Source of the DNA: Dugong dugon
Lineage: Eukaryota > Chordata > Mammalia > Sirenia > Dugongidae
Assembly: GCA_030035585.1 (NCBI GenBank)
Contig: CM057471.1
Span: 96,039,819 to 96,103,818 of the forward strand
Length of the DNA: 64,000 nucleotides
Reading direction: 5' to 3'
The translations under genes and the position numbers were made by a program. Numbering within the stretch: the stretch's first letter is position 1; each line of letters opens with the position of its first letter. The notes under the pieces were generated by a model. The model saw nothing but the letters and a program-made list of their open reading frames with translations, was not told the origin of the DNA and did no database searches. Positions 32,092-42,865 of the stretch are shown here, one piece after another.

Positions 32092-32604
32092 CTATGGAAC
32101 CTGGGATGGTTTTGGGTACCTAGGTTTCCTCCATACAAGCTCAATCCACCCTTTTTTGTGTCTAGCAGTGCAAGTTTTGCAAGGCAGTTTGGGGGTCTCA
32201 AGTGCTGATGTGTGTGTCCATCAGGAGGCCGAACATGTCCGCATCCAGGAATATTTTGGCCTTCACCTACAGCATTTGGCATTAGATAAAAAACACATAT
32301 TCAGAGAGAGAGCATTTCATCTATTAAAATATCAAATTACACGAAACGAGATCAGGGAGAAATTTGGCTAGAGATGGAACTGACTTACCAGGTCTAAATG
32401 GGCAGCTTGTCCATCCCCATTGGTGCATTTCCTCAGCTCACGTGGGCAGATGGAAAGACCCCTGATTTCTCTTTATTTTTCTTTCTGGGAAAGAAAGTGA
32501 GCAGGTTAAGACAGTTCAGGTGGATTAACACCATGGCACAGGTAAGCAAAAACAACAGCCAGTATAATAAATACTCTTTTGAGTCAGATATAGCTAAAGT
32601 TTTA
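32092..32604. other. Unique non-coding sequence
   Basis: Nothing recognisable is seen; short overlapping frames have no domain. Confidence 0.35.
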
Positions 32605-32757
32605 TTGGCTGTTTGAGATTGTACAAGTTACTTATCTCCTAAGTTTTCTCATTGCTAAAATGATAAAAAGGGATAAAATACACTTTAAATGAGCGAATGT
32701 GTAAAAGTGTCTTATACAATGCCTAGAATATAATTAGGCACAAAATAAAAATGTCAG
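32605..32757 (+). repeat. MIR SINE, 3' part
   Basis: GTACAAGTTACTTATCTCC, TTTTCTCATTGCTAAAATG and CTTATACAATGCCTAGAATA match MIR core and tail segments. Confidence 0.65.
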
Positions 32758-32863
32758 TTTTCTTCACTTTTTACCCTTTCACAGACTTTTTTATCATGTT
32801 AGAGATGAGGATGGACAAAGAAGGGAGAATTCTTGAAAGTAAAGGGACTTTGAAGATCTGAGG

Positions 32864-33074
32864 TTCCTGAGGGGTGCAAATGGTTTGCATCTGACTACTA
32901 ACTGAAAAGTTGTTGGTTTGAACCTGTCCAGCGGCACCATGGAAAAAATGCCTGGCAGTCTGCTTCCTTAATAATTACAGCCAAGAAAACCCTATGGAGC
33001 AGTTCTACTCTGTAACACATGGGATCGCCATGAGTTGGAATCGACTCAATGGCAGTGGGTTTGGGTCTTTTGGT
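32864..33074 (+). mobile_element. AfroSINE, long form, with perfect target duplication
   Basis: TTCCTGAGGGGTGCAAATGG, GGTTTGAACCTGTCCAGC, GCCTGGCAGTCTGCTTCC and GATCGCCATGAGTTGGAATC are visible, with a GGGTTTGGG tail. TTTGAAGATCTGAGG is repeated exactly at 32849-32863 and 33075-33089. Confidence 0.93.
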
Positions 33075-33089
33075 TTTGAAGATCTGAGG

Positions 33090-34005
33090 CAAAGGTTGAA
33101 TCTAATACAAAGTAGGCAAGATTCCTTTCCTCCATGCCTTGATCTCCCGTTTTATGAGCAAGTTCCCGTTTCACGGTAGGTGTTAAGAAGATCAAATCTC
33201 ACTAAGGCACTATGGGCAGATGGAAGTAAAATCTTGTGAAATCTGTGATTGGGGAAAAGTCTAGTCCAAGATTTGGAAACATCTATGGTCTTTGTTTTCC
33301 TTTATCTGAACTCGATTTCTACCTTGAGATCTCAGCTCTGCCTGTTACAGAGCATTTAATTTACTGATTTCCGGGTAAACTCTGTCAAAACTGTACTTCT
33401 GCTCAGACTTGAAGCACAGGCCTGTTCAGGGGTCTGCACCCTCCCACTTCACCCTGGAGTGGCTTGGAAAGTCAAGCGGAAGGAGGGGGAAGGTCTACCA
33501 GCTGGCCCCTCCCTCTACTTCTGCTGGAATATAACCTACCATTCCTCCTGGTTTGGGGGTTAGCCTCTACCCCGGAGCCTCCACTGCTGCCATCCTCAGG
33601 CCTGCAGCCCCCCACTCAGGTCATTCTTTGCGCCCCTTGTCCGCAGCCCAGGGGCAACCTTGGCCGCTTCTGTGCCCCACTTGGGCACACAGGTACTTGT
33701 GGATGCTCTCCCTCACCACTTGTGGCTCTTGGGAAACCCAGTTTGCTCCCTCGTGTGCAGACCAAGCACAGTGCTGTTTTACTTCCCTCTTTGGTGCTAA
33801 GAAGAGGCCATGTATGTGGGGCTGCTGCTTCCTAGAGGTCTTGATAGGAGGCAGCGGTCCTCTTCCACTCTGGAATCCTCAGGTGTCCAGGGGGTTCTGT
33901 TGTTTCTCACCAACCCTAGGATTCAGCCTGAGGGGTTGGGTCACTTGTTGAGTCTCTCCCTCAGTATCTAACTCCCTTTTTCCTCTGCTCAGTTCTCTCA
34001 TGGGC
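33090..34005. other. GC-rich block with overlapping open frames
   Basis: From about 33410 the sequence is clearly GC-richer than its neighbours and holds two long overlapping plus frames (33464-33835 and 33553-33951). Both translate into proline- and serine-rich low-complexity protein without a recognisable domain. It may be an old LTR or a decayed exon; I cannot decide. Confidence 0.3.
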
Positions 34006-34018
34006 CCCTAGTTTCTTT

Positions 34019-34460
34019 CTTTTCTTTACTTTTTTTACTGTGCTTTAAGTGAAAGTTTACAATTTAAGTTAGTTTCTCATACAAACATTTATACACACAT
34101 TGTTATGTGACCCTAGTTGCTCTCCCTATACTGTGACAGTATACATCCTTTCCACCCCAGATTTCCCGTGTCCATTCAGCCGGCTCCGATCCCTTTCTGC
34201 CTTCTCATCTGGCCTCCCGTCAGGAGCTGCCCATTTAGTCTCATGTATCTACTTAAGCTAAGAAGCGCACTCTTCATGAGTATCATTTTATGTCCCATAG
34301 TCTGGTCTAACCTTTGTCTGAAGAGTTGCCCTTGGGTATGGTTTTAGTTTTGGGCTAACAGAAAGTCCAGGGGCCATGTCTTTTGGGGTCCCTTCAGTCT
34401 CAGTCAAACCATTAAGTCTGGTCTTTTTACTAGAATTTCAGCTCTGCACCCCACTTTGGT
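34019..34460 (-). mobile_element. L1 3' UTR fragment with target duplication
   Basis: The plus strand shows the reversed poly-A (TTTTCTTTACTTTTTTTACT), then AAGTGAAAGTTTACAATTTA, CACATTGTTATGTGACCC and AGGAGCTGCCCATTTAGTCT, the 3' UTR I associate with the elephant L1 lineage. CCCTAGTTTCTTT at 34006-34018 and 34461-34473 flanks it. No ORF2 sequence is included. Confidence 0.85.
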
Positions 34461-34516
34461 CCCTAGTTTCTTTATCTTCTTGCTTATACCCTTTTGTGAC
34501 CCATGGGACATAAATT

Positions 34517-34680
34517 ACCCACCTGGTGGTGTAGTGGTTAAGCGCTACAGCTGCTAACCAAAAGGTTGACAGTTCGAATCCATCGGATGCTCCTTGAAAA
34601 CTCTGTGGGGCAGTTCTACTCTGTCCTATAGGGTCGCTATGAGTCAGAATCAACTCAACGGCAATAATTTTTTTTTTTTT
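34517..34680 (+). mobile_element. AfroSINE, short form, poly-T tail
   Basis: CCTGGTGGTGTAGTGGTTAA (A box), GACAGTTCGAATCCATCGG (B box), CCTATAGGGTCGCTATGAGT, then CAACGGCAATAA and a T14 tail. Confidence 0.9.
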
Positions 34681-35430
34681 AATATTTTCCACCTCTGGGA
34701 TTTATTGGGAAGTTGCTTTCCCATTGACAGTGCATGCTGCCAGCAGGTGGAGACCTGTATGACAGTATGAAATGGAAAAAATGGGCGTGTGCCACAGATT
34801 ACTGTTTTTACAGGGTATTGTAAAATTTAGGTGGTGCTGAATCAGTATTTTTGGTATGGAAATAATGAATTTTGATAACAAATTTTTTGGGACGCATATG
34901 CGCCTCTGGACTCTGAGGGTAGGATTAGTGGGATGAGGCAAGAAAAAAATCCATAGTTCCTACCAAAAATTTAAGCAGAACTCAGTGAGTCAGTATGCAT
35001 CTGTTAATGAAAACACATGGTATCAACAAAAAATTCAAAGCAGAAAATAGTTGGGTCTTGAAAGGGTTATGCAACTGGGTGCTCCTTCCTTCTCCCAGCC
35101 ACCACTGTGACCCTTTTAGAGGCCTGGGGGAGGCTTGGCTGCCCTTCTGTTGCTCTCTGGATTAGAGACGCCGCTAGTGGGGCTGTCCTTTGGGCTTTTC
35201 TGCCCTGGTTCCCCACCCAACCCCATACACTGTAAAATGAGCTCTTACAGAGAGTTCCAGGTGCCACACAGATGACACATTGACTTGAAAGCTGACCACT
35301 TTTCTTTGGAAGTAGCTGAAGTTCTTTAGTTGAGAGCCAATTTATCTCTCTTCCAGAATGAAAGAAATAAGCCCAAAGTCTCTGTGAATTGTCAGTTAGT
35401 ATTGCATTTATTAGCCACAACAACAACCAA
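34681..35430. other. Unique non-coding sequence
   Basis: A 132-codon minus frame at 35067-35465 begins in the neighbouring SINE flank and has no domain. Confidence 0.4.
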
Positions 35431-35443
35431 ACACAACCACTTA

Positions 35444-35611
35444 AATGAAACCAAACCAAACCCATTGCCGTTGAGTAGATTACTACTCATAGCAACCCTA
35501 TAGGACAGAGTAAAACTACCCCATAGAGTTTCCAAGGAACTTCTGGTGGATTCGAACTGCTGACCTTTCGGGTAGCAGCCCAACGCTTAACCATTGCACC
35601 ACCAGGGAACC
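35444..35611 (-). mobile_element. AfroSINE, short form, with perfect target duplication
   Basis: On the minus strand: TCCCTGGTGGTGCAATGGTT, CAGTTCGAATCCACCAGAAG, CCTATAGGGTTGCTATGAGT and a GGTTTGGTTTGG tail. ACACAACCACTTA flanks it at 35431-35443 and 35612-35624 (one base shared with the head boundary). Confidence 0.92.
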
Positions 35612-35624
35612 ACACAACCACTTA

Positions 35625-36723
35625 GGGGTTTATTTGTTTCACACAACAAGAATTCTGGGACCCAGGTCGACTATGGTGGCTTAATGGTGCCATCAGAGGC
35701 ACTCTGGCTTTCTCCACCTTTCCTTTCTACTATCCTTAGCAGGTAGGCCTCCTCATGATTATGGCCTTGTGGTCTCAAGAAGGCTGCTTTGCCTCCAGTC
35801 CTCAACTCTATACTGCAAATAGAAAGAAGGAAGAAGGGCAATGAGGCTTTATTTTGGTGAGGCTTTGCTTTTTAAATGAAGAAGATAAGGACCCCGCTCC
35901 CTGCATTTCTAGCTATATCTCTGTGGCCAGAATTGTGTCACGTGCCTACTCTTAGATTCAAGGAATACTGGGAAAATCAAGTATGTTGACTTTTCACCCT
36001 CAAGGGTATGGGAAGGCAAGGGAGAGGGGGACTGTGAATGGGTTTTGAGTGGCCAGTGCCTTCCAAAAGGTCAAATAGAGGTTTTTAGAGAGAGAGCAAT
36101 AAAGCTGTTTCAAAAGATAGTATTAATCTTTGATATCATGGGGATGACAGTTTATTTAGTTTTTCCAAAAGTTCAAAAACTTTTGAGGATTCACATCACC
36201 AGTGTCGTGAGAGATTGGTTTGTGGAATATTTGGGCATCTTCAATGAACAAAGAAAGGACCATATCAGTTACTAGTGAAAAAAAGATGAAGATGGTAGCA
36301 ATCATATTTAACTGTCTTAGGGAACAAACTCTTTAAAAACTTTAGAAAAACTCTCATGAAAACAATTGATGAATTGTATAATTTTAAGCTGTTCTTCTTT
36401 TCTTTTGGGTAAGGCTGAATTACCCCCTACTTGCCAAAATATGCTGGAGATGTTTTATTGGCTTAATTTTGATTCCTATATGTATATGAAAGTAATAAAG
36501 CTGCATTTCTTTAAACATATTTCATAATTTAGAGCTTTTGTAAATTCATGCTGGGTTTTTTTTTCTTATGTAAAACAAATTAGGTTCTACTGCATATTGA
36601 TTATTATATCCTGATAAGAATATTGAAACAGTATGAACCTTCACTTAAGGAGGAAGCTTAAGGTGGGAAAAGGTAAAGCAAGTAAAGGAAAATCAACATC
36701 AGGCAGATGGTTTCAGTAACTGG
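35625..36723. other. Unique sequence, possibly with an old repeat on the left
   Basis: 35635-35850 has a dispersed-repeat look (TTTATTTGTTTCACACAACA, CCTCATGATTATGGCC) but I cannot name it. The rest is AT-rich and unplaced. Confidence 0.3.
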
Positions 36724-36945
36724 AGATTGGCAAACTAGGGCCACAGGCCAAATCGTACCTGCCGTTTGTTTTGTAAATAAAGTTTTACTGGAACACAGCC
36801 AGCTCATTCCTTTACATATTGTCTATGGCTGCTTTTGTGCTGTAATGGCAGAGTTGAGTAGTTGTGACAGAAACGTTACTGGGCCACAAAGCTGAAAATA
36901 TTTACTATTAGGGCCTTTACAGAAAAAGTTTTTCTGTAAAGTGAT
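36724..36945. mobile_element. hAT/Charlie-type element
   Basis: GATTGGCAAACTAGGGCCAC, AAATAAAGTTTTACTGGAAC, ATTGTCTATGGCTGCTTTTG and GGCCTTTACAGAAAAAGTTT show the same family as 31881-32091. Confidence 0.8.
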
Positions 36946-37610
36946 TCCATGATAGCTGAACAAATGACTGGATTTCCCTTCCCATCCATGTGAAAATCAA
37001 TTTAAAGTTTAAGTAAAAATAAAATAAAGTATGTGGGTAACTTAGCAGTGGGGCATTCAGAACTCCCAGATCAGAGCCATTGGGACGTTTATTTTCATAT
37101 CAGTAACAACTGGCCCCATTCTGTCTTTGACTTTAGCCTGTCATGGGGGATGCTGTCACCATGGTGACATTTCTTTCTAGCACCGTAGCTGATACAACAA
37201 GGCCCGAGTCTGCCCCTTGCTGGCTCTGTGCCCTTGAGCAAGTTACTCAAGCTCTCATAAACTTACTTTCTCATTTCTGAAAGAAGAGACCAAGACTGGC
37301 TAGAGTGCGGGGCTGTTGGGTCTCTAAATTTCCTTTCTTTACTAGAGTTCTCTGATTCAGTGACAAGACAGCTCACTTCTTACCTGAAACAAGAGGATTC
37401 CTTTACAGTGTTTACAATCACAGCCCTGAATGGTCTTTTCCATTTTTGGTGCATATGTGGACCAGGGTGTCCAGCAAATTAGGCCCTATATGATTAATCA
37501 CTTGCATCTCTTTTTGAACATAAAACATTAGCTCTTTTCAAAGGGAGAAAAGCTGAGATCTAAAGTCTGCCAGTAATAAAAAAAATAAATAAAAGCAAAA
37601 ACAAAAAATC
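36946..37610. other. Unique non-coding sequence
   Basis: Nothing secure is seen. GTGCCCTTGAGCAAGTTACT near 37230 hints at a MIR fragment. Confidence 0.35.
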
Positions 37611-37803
37611 AGTCAGCAAGAGTCAGTCCCCACCCATGGCACCCCCATGTGTGTCACAGTACAACTGTGTTGCATAAGGTTTTTAATGGCTGATTTTTCA
37701 GAAGTAGATCACCAGGGCTTTCTGCCAAGGCACCTTTGGGTGAACTCGAACCTCCAGCCTTTCAGGTAGCAGCCGAATGGGTTAACTGTTTGCACTACCC
37801 AGG
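37611..37803 (-). mobile_element. AfroSINE, long form
   Basis: On the minus strand: TCCTGGGTAGTGCAAACAGT, GGAGGTTCGAGTTCACCC, GGTGATCTACTTCTGAAAAA and CATGGGTGGGGACTGACTC. Confidence 0.88.
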
Positions 37804-37990
37804 AAATAGAAAGAGCTAATATTTATTGAACACCCATTGTATGCCAGACCCTCCTCTAAGCACTTTATATGTATTAGCTTATTTAATCTGCACAGTAACC
37901 CTATGACTTAAGTAATATCATTAGCTCCATTTTACACATGAGGAAACTGAGGCAACATGCCCATAGCCATACAGTTGTTGTGGGTTCAAG
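37804..37990 (-). repeat. MIR SINE, reverse
   Basis: ATTTATTGAACACCCATTGT, TGCCAGACCCTCCTCTAAGC, CCATTTTACACATGAGGAAA and CTGAGGCAAC are well preserved reversed MIR segments. Confidence 0.88.
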
Positions 37991-39269
37991 CTTCACAGCC
38001 CATGCCAACAACCACCCTTCTCTCCACCTCCTAGAGCCTCAGACTTCTTCACGTAAGTTCTTCTCCATTTTCACAGCAGTTAGGGGAGGAAAGGATGAGA
38101 GGTGTAGGTTGGATTTCCTAGAAATTATGGACGTCTGGAGTAAGACTTTTTCAATTATAGAAAGTCTTGGTGCCTGTCCTGTGCAGTCCGGATCATGCTT
38201 TAGAGGCTCCATATCTCAGCCTCCCCTATCCCTAGTCAGATAAAAAAATTTTAGGACAATAGTTTGAGTGATAGATCTGGGAAACCAGGTCATTTTTGTG
38301 AAATCACTCTTCTTTGCCAATATTATTTTTGAATCCTTTCTGAGAATTAAAAAATAAACAAGCAAACAAACGATGTGGAACGATCTGTGGCAGATGGTCA
38401 TTTCGGCTCTAGGTGAGTCTTTGTCTTGATATTCTGGGAAGTGGAAACTATTGCTTTGGATAATCATCTGTTATTTCAGCAAACTGCCAGCTAGGAATTA
38501 CTGTAGCTATGATGGTTCAAGATGGTGATTTTTTTTTTTTTTTTTTTCCTTAGCGATCAGCCCATCAGCTGTTTCCACTTGAAACCTGTGTGGCCTGTTA
38601 GATGTTCAGTTTGAGGGGAGATTTTCTTTTTATAGTTTTCTGTTGTGAGAGTAATTCCTAGCATAGAGGAATCGGTACTTGGAGTCCACAGTGCCATGAT
38701 ACTGACTATAAACAAGAAATGTAACAATTCAGTTGGACATGGGGACTCAGAGTGGGAGAGGTGAGATGAAATTAGACTTTAAAAACAAGTTAGCCTTCTC
38801 AAGGTTTAACTTCCTAATAGCTTCCCCTGGTAAATACAGCAATGAACAGTTAAACCATAGTGTTCATTACCAGCACAAGTCCCTAACTAATTTATTTTAT
38901 GTTAATTAAGTTTATAATTATATAGTAAAACACTTACTTTCTCCCTTAAGAAATTGACTGAATCTCCTGAAGGGGCTTTGTGACTGTAATTTAGGTGCAA
39001 TTAGCCAGTTAAATTTAGTTAGAGTTTGGCTAATTTAGCTGCTGCCAGAAGATTCTAGATAGGAGGAAATGTGCTATGTCTTGGAGGCTCCTTCGGGTAT
39101 GAAGAGACTGTATAACCAAAGGCTCTCCCCTGGACTTGGAGCGGGTAGCACGGGCCTCTTGTACAATTGGAAGCAGAAAATATATCAAGATATTTAGATA
39201 TTACGATATCTGAAAAACTATCAGGTAATTATTATCGGTGCATATTCCTTAGTTAAAGAACTGTAGAGT
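37991..39269. other. Repeat-poor block
   Basis: A T-run lies at 38529-38547. The part 38810-39060 is AT-rich with repeated TTAATTAAG, GCAATTAGCC and GGCTAATTTAGC motifs; a conserved element is possible but unproven. A 101-codon frame at 37938-38243 starts inside the MIR and is not called. Confidence 0.3.
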
Positions 39270-39274
39270 CTTAG

Positions 39275-39668
39275 TGTCTTAGTTATCTAGTGCTGCAATA
39301 ACAGAAATAGCACCAGTGGATGGCTTTAACAAATAGAAATTTATTTTCTCACAGTTTAGGAGGCCAGAAGTCCAAATTCAGGATGCCGGCTCTTGGGGAA
39401 GGCTTTCCCTCTCTGTCGTCTCTAGAGGAAGGTCCTTGTCTCTTCTGAGCTTCTACTCCTGGACGATCTTCATGTGGCCTGGCCTCTCTCTTCCCCAGTC
39501 TCTCCTTGCTAGCTCGCATTTAAACTCTTTTATATCTCAAAAGAGATTGAATCCTGCCTCATTAACATAACAAAGACAACTCATTCCCAAACGGGATTCT
39601 CTACCTATAGGCATAGAGGTTAGGATTTACAACACATATTTCTGGGAGACACAAGTCAATCCATAACA
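39275..39668 (-). mobile_element. MaLR (MLT1-like) solo LTR
   Basis: The reversed LTR runs from TGTCTTAGTTATCTAGTGC through AGAAATTTATTTTCTCACAG, GGAGGCCAGAAGTCC to CAAGTCAATCCATAACA, 394 bp. CTTAG at 39270-39274 and 39669-39673 is a perfect 5-bp target duplication, so both ends are defined. Confidence 0.85.
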
Positions 39669-39673
39669 CTTAG

Positions 39674-40184
39674 TAAGTGTGAATGAAAGCAAAATTCTTC
39701 TGCAAAAAAATATATTTGTGATACTGGAATTGGAACTTAAACCACAGAATGGTTCTGAGACATTTTCCACCATGGGTGTGAAATCCTTGGCATTTGCCAG
39801 CATTCACACTGAGCATGATACCACCAGCTAGCAGCCATCATTTTGGTTGGGAAAGGCATTTTACATAGTGAGAGTGGTTCAAGCAGGGACGTGTCCACCC
39901 CATCAAGCTGACAGCTGAGATTCCACACAGCTCGCTGCCAATGTCCCCAGGGATTCTCTCAGTTTGGGGCACACTTTTACAGAAATGTGAAGTTGGAATT
40001 TTTGAAGAAAGTTTCTTTCTGTGACTTTTTACTTGATAGCCCATGACAAAGAATGTACTTAGGTCTATGATTTAAAATGCAGTTGGAAGTAATCATTTGA
40101 GGTGACTGCTAAGCAGGCTATGGATACGGTTGGAGTTCACTGTTCATGACTGGAAACGAAATCTGGAAAGCGGTAGGGTACAGT
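39674..40184. other. Unique non-coding sequence
   Basis: Nothing recognisable is seen. Confidence 0.35.
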
Positions 40185-40199
40185 TATTCTAGTAAGCAG

Positions 40200-40413
40200 A
40201 AGACCCTTGGTGGTTCAAATGGTTAACATGCCCGGCTGCTTAACTGAAAGGTTGGATGTTCGAGTCCACCTAGAGGTTCCTCGGAAGAAAAGCCTGGTGA
40301 TCTACTTCCAAAAAATCAGCCATTGAAAATCCTGTAAAGCACTGTTCTACTCTGATTCACATGGAGTCACTGTGAATCGAAATAAACTTGACAGCAACTA
40401 GTTTTTTTGTTTT
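40200..40413 (+). mobile_element. AfroSINE, long form, with target duplication
   Basis: CCTTGGTGGTTCAAATGGTT, GATGTTCGAGTCCACCTAG, AAAGCCTGGTGATCTACTTC and GGAGTCACTGTGAATCG. Flanks TATTCTAGTAAGCAG (40185-40199) and TATTCTAGCAAGTAG (40414-40428) match at 13 of 15. Confidence 0.9.
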
Positions 40414-40623
40414 TATTCTAGCAAGTAGCATAAGAGTATCCTGGCAATGCATCAGGGCTTGGTGGAACAAGGATTCATATCCTCTAAAGTCATCTTGGTT
40501 CTTGAAGTACGTATTTCTTGGTGGATCAACAGAGGTCTTTGCTTTGGAAAGGAAGCTTGAGGATATTTGCCTTACAGCCGAATTATATGAAACGATTTTA
40601 GAAGATATTTTAGATTACAGATT

Positions 40624-40709
40624 AGAAAGCCCTATGGGACAGTTCTGCTCTATCACATGGGGTCACTATGAGTTGAAATTGACTCAATGGCACTTAGTAA
40701 CAACAAAAG
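40624..40709 (+). mobile_element. AfroSINE/RTE tail fragment
   Basis: GAAAGCCCTATGGGACAGTT, CACATGGGGTCACTATGAGT and CACTTAGTAACAACAAAAGC: a headless 3' part. Confidence 0.75.
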
Positions 40710-40730
40710 CATCATTAAGGTGTGAGAAGG

Positions 40731-42324
40731 TGTTATGGATTGAATTGTGTCCCCCCAAAATGTGTATCAACTTAGCTAGGCCATGACTCCCAGTATTGGG
40801 TGGTTGTCTACCATTTTGTGATGTGATGTGATTTTCCTGTGTGTTGTAAATCCTACCTCTATGATGTTAATTAGGCAGGATTAGAGGCAGTTATGTTGAT
40901 GAGGCAGAACTCAATCTACAGGATTAGGTTGTATGTTGAGTCAATCTCTTTTTTTCTTTTCTGTTTTGGCTTATTTTTATTTTTTATTTTATTTTATTTT
41001 TTTGTTTTTTCCCTTTTTTTTCTTTATTGTACTTCAGGTGAAGGCTTACAGGACAAACAGTTTCTCATGAAACAGTAGTGCACGTATTGTTTTATGACAT
41101 TGGTTAACAACCCCACAACATGTCAACCCTCTCCCTTCTTGACCTTTTTTTTCTGGTGAAAATATACATAGCCAAAGGTACACCATTTCAAAAATTTCTA
41201 CATGTACAGTTCAGTGACATCGACTACGCTCTTCCAATTGTGCTGCTATTCTCACTTTAGATGAAGGCTTACAGAACAAATTAGTTTCTCACTTAACAGT
41301 TAGTACATATGTTGCCCTATGGCAATGGTTAACAATCTCACAACACATCAGCACTATCCTTACTCAACCTTGGGTTCCCTATCACCAGCTTTCCTGTCCC
41401 CTTCTGCCTTCTGGCCCTTGTCCCTGAACTGCTATACCTCATTAGTCCCATTTGGTTTTATGGGGCTGTCCACTCCCCTGCTGAACGGTGAACCTCGGAA
41501 ATGACTTCACCACTGAGCTAAAAGGGTGTCTGGGGGCCATACTCTCAGGGTTTCTCCAGTCTCTTTTAGGCCAGTAAATCTGGCCTTTTGGTTGTGAGTT
41601 AGAATTTTGTTCTACATCTTTCTCCAGCTCTGTCTAGAACCCTCTGTTGTGATCCTGGTCAGAGCAGTCAGTGGTGGTAGCCGGGCACCATCTAGCTGTA
41701 CTGGACTCAGTCTGGTGGAGGCCTTGGTGGCTGTGGTCGATTAGTCCTTCGGACTAATCTTTTCCTTGTATCCTGTTCTCTTCATTCTGCCTTGCTCCCG
41801 AAGGGATGAGACCAGTGGAGTATCTTAGATGGCTGCTCACAGGCTTTTAAGACCCCAGATGCTACTCACCAAGGTAAATTGTAGAACATTGTCTTTATAA
41901 ACTGTGTTATGCCAATTGAGCTAGATGTTCCCCAAGACCATGGTCCCCACAACCCTCCACCCAGCAATTCAGTTCCTCAGGGAGTTTGGATGTGTCTATG
42001 GAGCTTCCATGTGAGTCAATCTCTTTTGAGATATAAAAGAAAATCTCGAGCAGAGAGGAGGGAGACCTCATGCCACCAAGAATGAAGAACCAGGAGGGGA
42101 AAAGTGTCCTTTAGAGCCAGGGTGCCTGCACTGAGAAGCTCCTAGACCAGGGGAAGATTGATGACAAGGACCTTCCCCCAGAACCAACAGAGAAAACCTT
42201 CCCCTGGAGTTGGCACCCTGAATTCGGACTTCTGGCCTCCTAGACTGTAAGAGATTAAATTTCTGTTTGTTAAAGCCATCCACTTTCAGTATTTATGTTA
42301 TAGTAGCATTAGATAACTAAGATA
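40731..42324 (+). mobile_element. MaLR (MLT1-like) LTR split by an L1
   Basis: The LTR starts TGTTATGGATTGAATTGTGT, CCCCCCAAAATGTG and ends GCATTAGATAACTAAGATA, about 520 bp once the L1 at 40953-42012 is removed. CTTCTGGCCTCC and AGACTGTAAGAGATTAAAT are near its 3' end. No retroviral genes are attached. Confidence 0.85.
40953..42012 (-). mobile_element. L1 3' UTR insertion inside the MaLR LTR
   Basis: Flanked by GAGTCAATCTCTTTT at 40938-40952 and 42013-42027. The plus strand begins with a reversed poly-A tract, then TTCAGGTGAAGGCTTACAGG. A near-repeat, TTAGATGAAGGCTTACAGAA, follows at about 41256, with a different L1-like 3' segment (GGTGAAAATATACATAGCC) between them. Further on, GATGGCTGCTCACAGGC and TAAGACCCCAGATGCTACTC belong to the L1 3' region. 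It is 5'-truncated with no intact ORF. Confidence 0.85.
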
Positions 42325-42473
42325 GGGGTTTTATGACTGTGTGATTCATGAGTGAAACATGAAATTAAGTTAAACAGAAAGTGATCACTTAGCCCCCTTC
42401 TATCTTTATGTTTTCTTATGTAAAATGGAAGCACCACCACCAACCACCCTGTGTTGAGGAGCTTGTATGTAAC

Positions 42474-42678
42474 ATTCAGTTGCTGTGGAGTTAACTCCGA
42501 CTCATGGAGACCCCATGTGTGTCAGAGTAGAACTGTGTTCCGTAGGGTTTTCAATGGCTGATTTTTTGGAATTAGCTCATTAGGCCTTTTGTCTAAGGCA
42601 TCTCTGGAGACTTGAACCTCCAACTTTTTGGTTAGCAGCCAAGAACATTAACTGTTTGCACCACCTACGGACTCCATG
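42474..42678 (-). mobile_element. AfroSINE, long form
   Basis: On the minus strand: GAGTCCGTAGGTGGTGCAAA, GGAGGTTCAAGTCTCCAG, AAAAATCAGCCATTGAAAAC and CATGGGGTCTCCATGAGTCG. Confidence 0.9.
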
Positions 42679-42684
42679 GACACT

Positions 42685-42865
42685 TTTAGGTATTTATATT
42701 CGTTCTAGTCGTCACAACAACCCTACATGTTAGATTTTTTTTGTCTCTACTTTAGAGCTGGGTAACTGTGGTTCAGAGAGATTCTGGACTTGGCCAGGGT
42801 TACACTGCTCACGTGCAACAGAGGCAGGATCTAAACTTAGGTCTGTCTAGCTTCCGGCTGCTTCT
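42685..42865 (-). repeat. MIR SINE, reverse
   Basis: TCACAACAACCCTACATGTT, GAGCTGGGTAACTGTGGTTC and ACTTGGCCAGGGTTACACTG are decayed reversed MIR segments. Confidence 0.7.
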
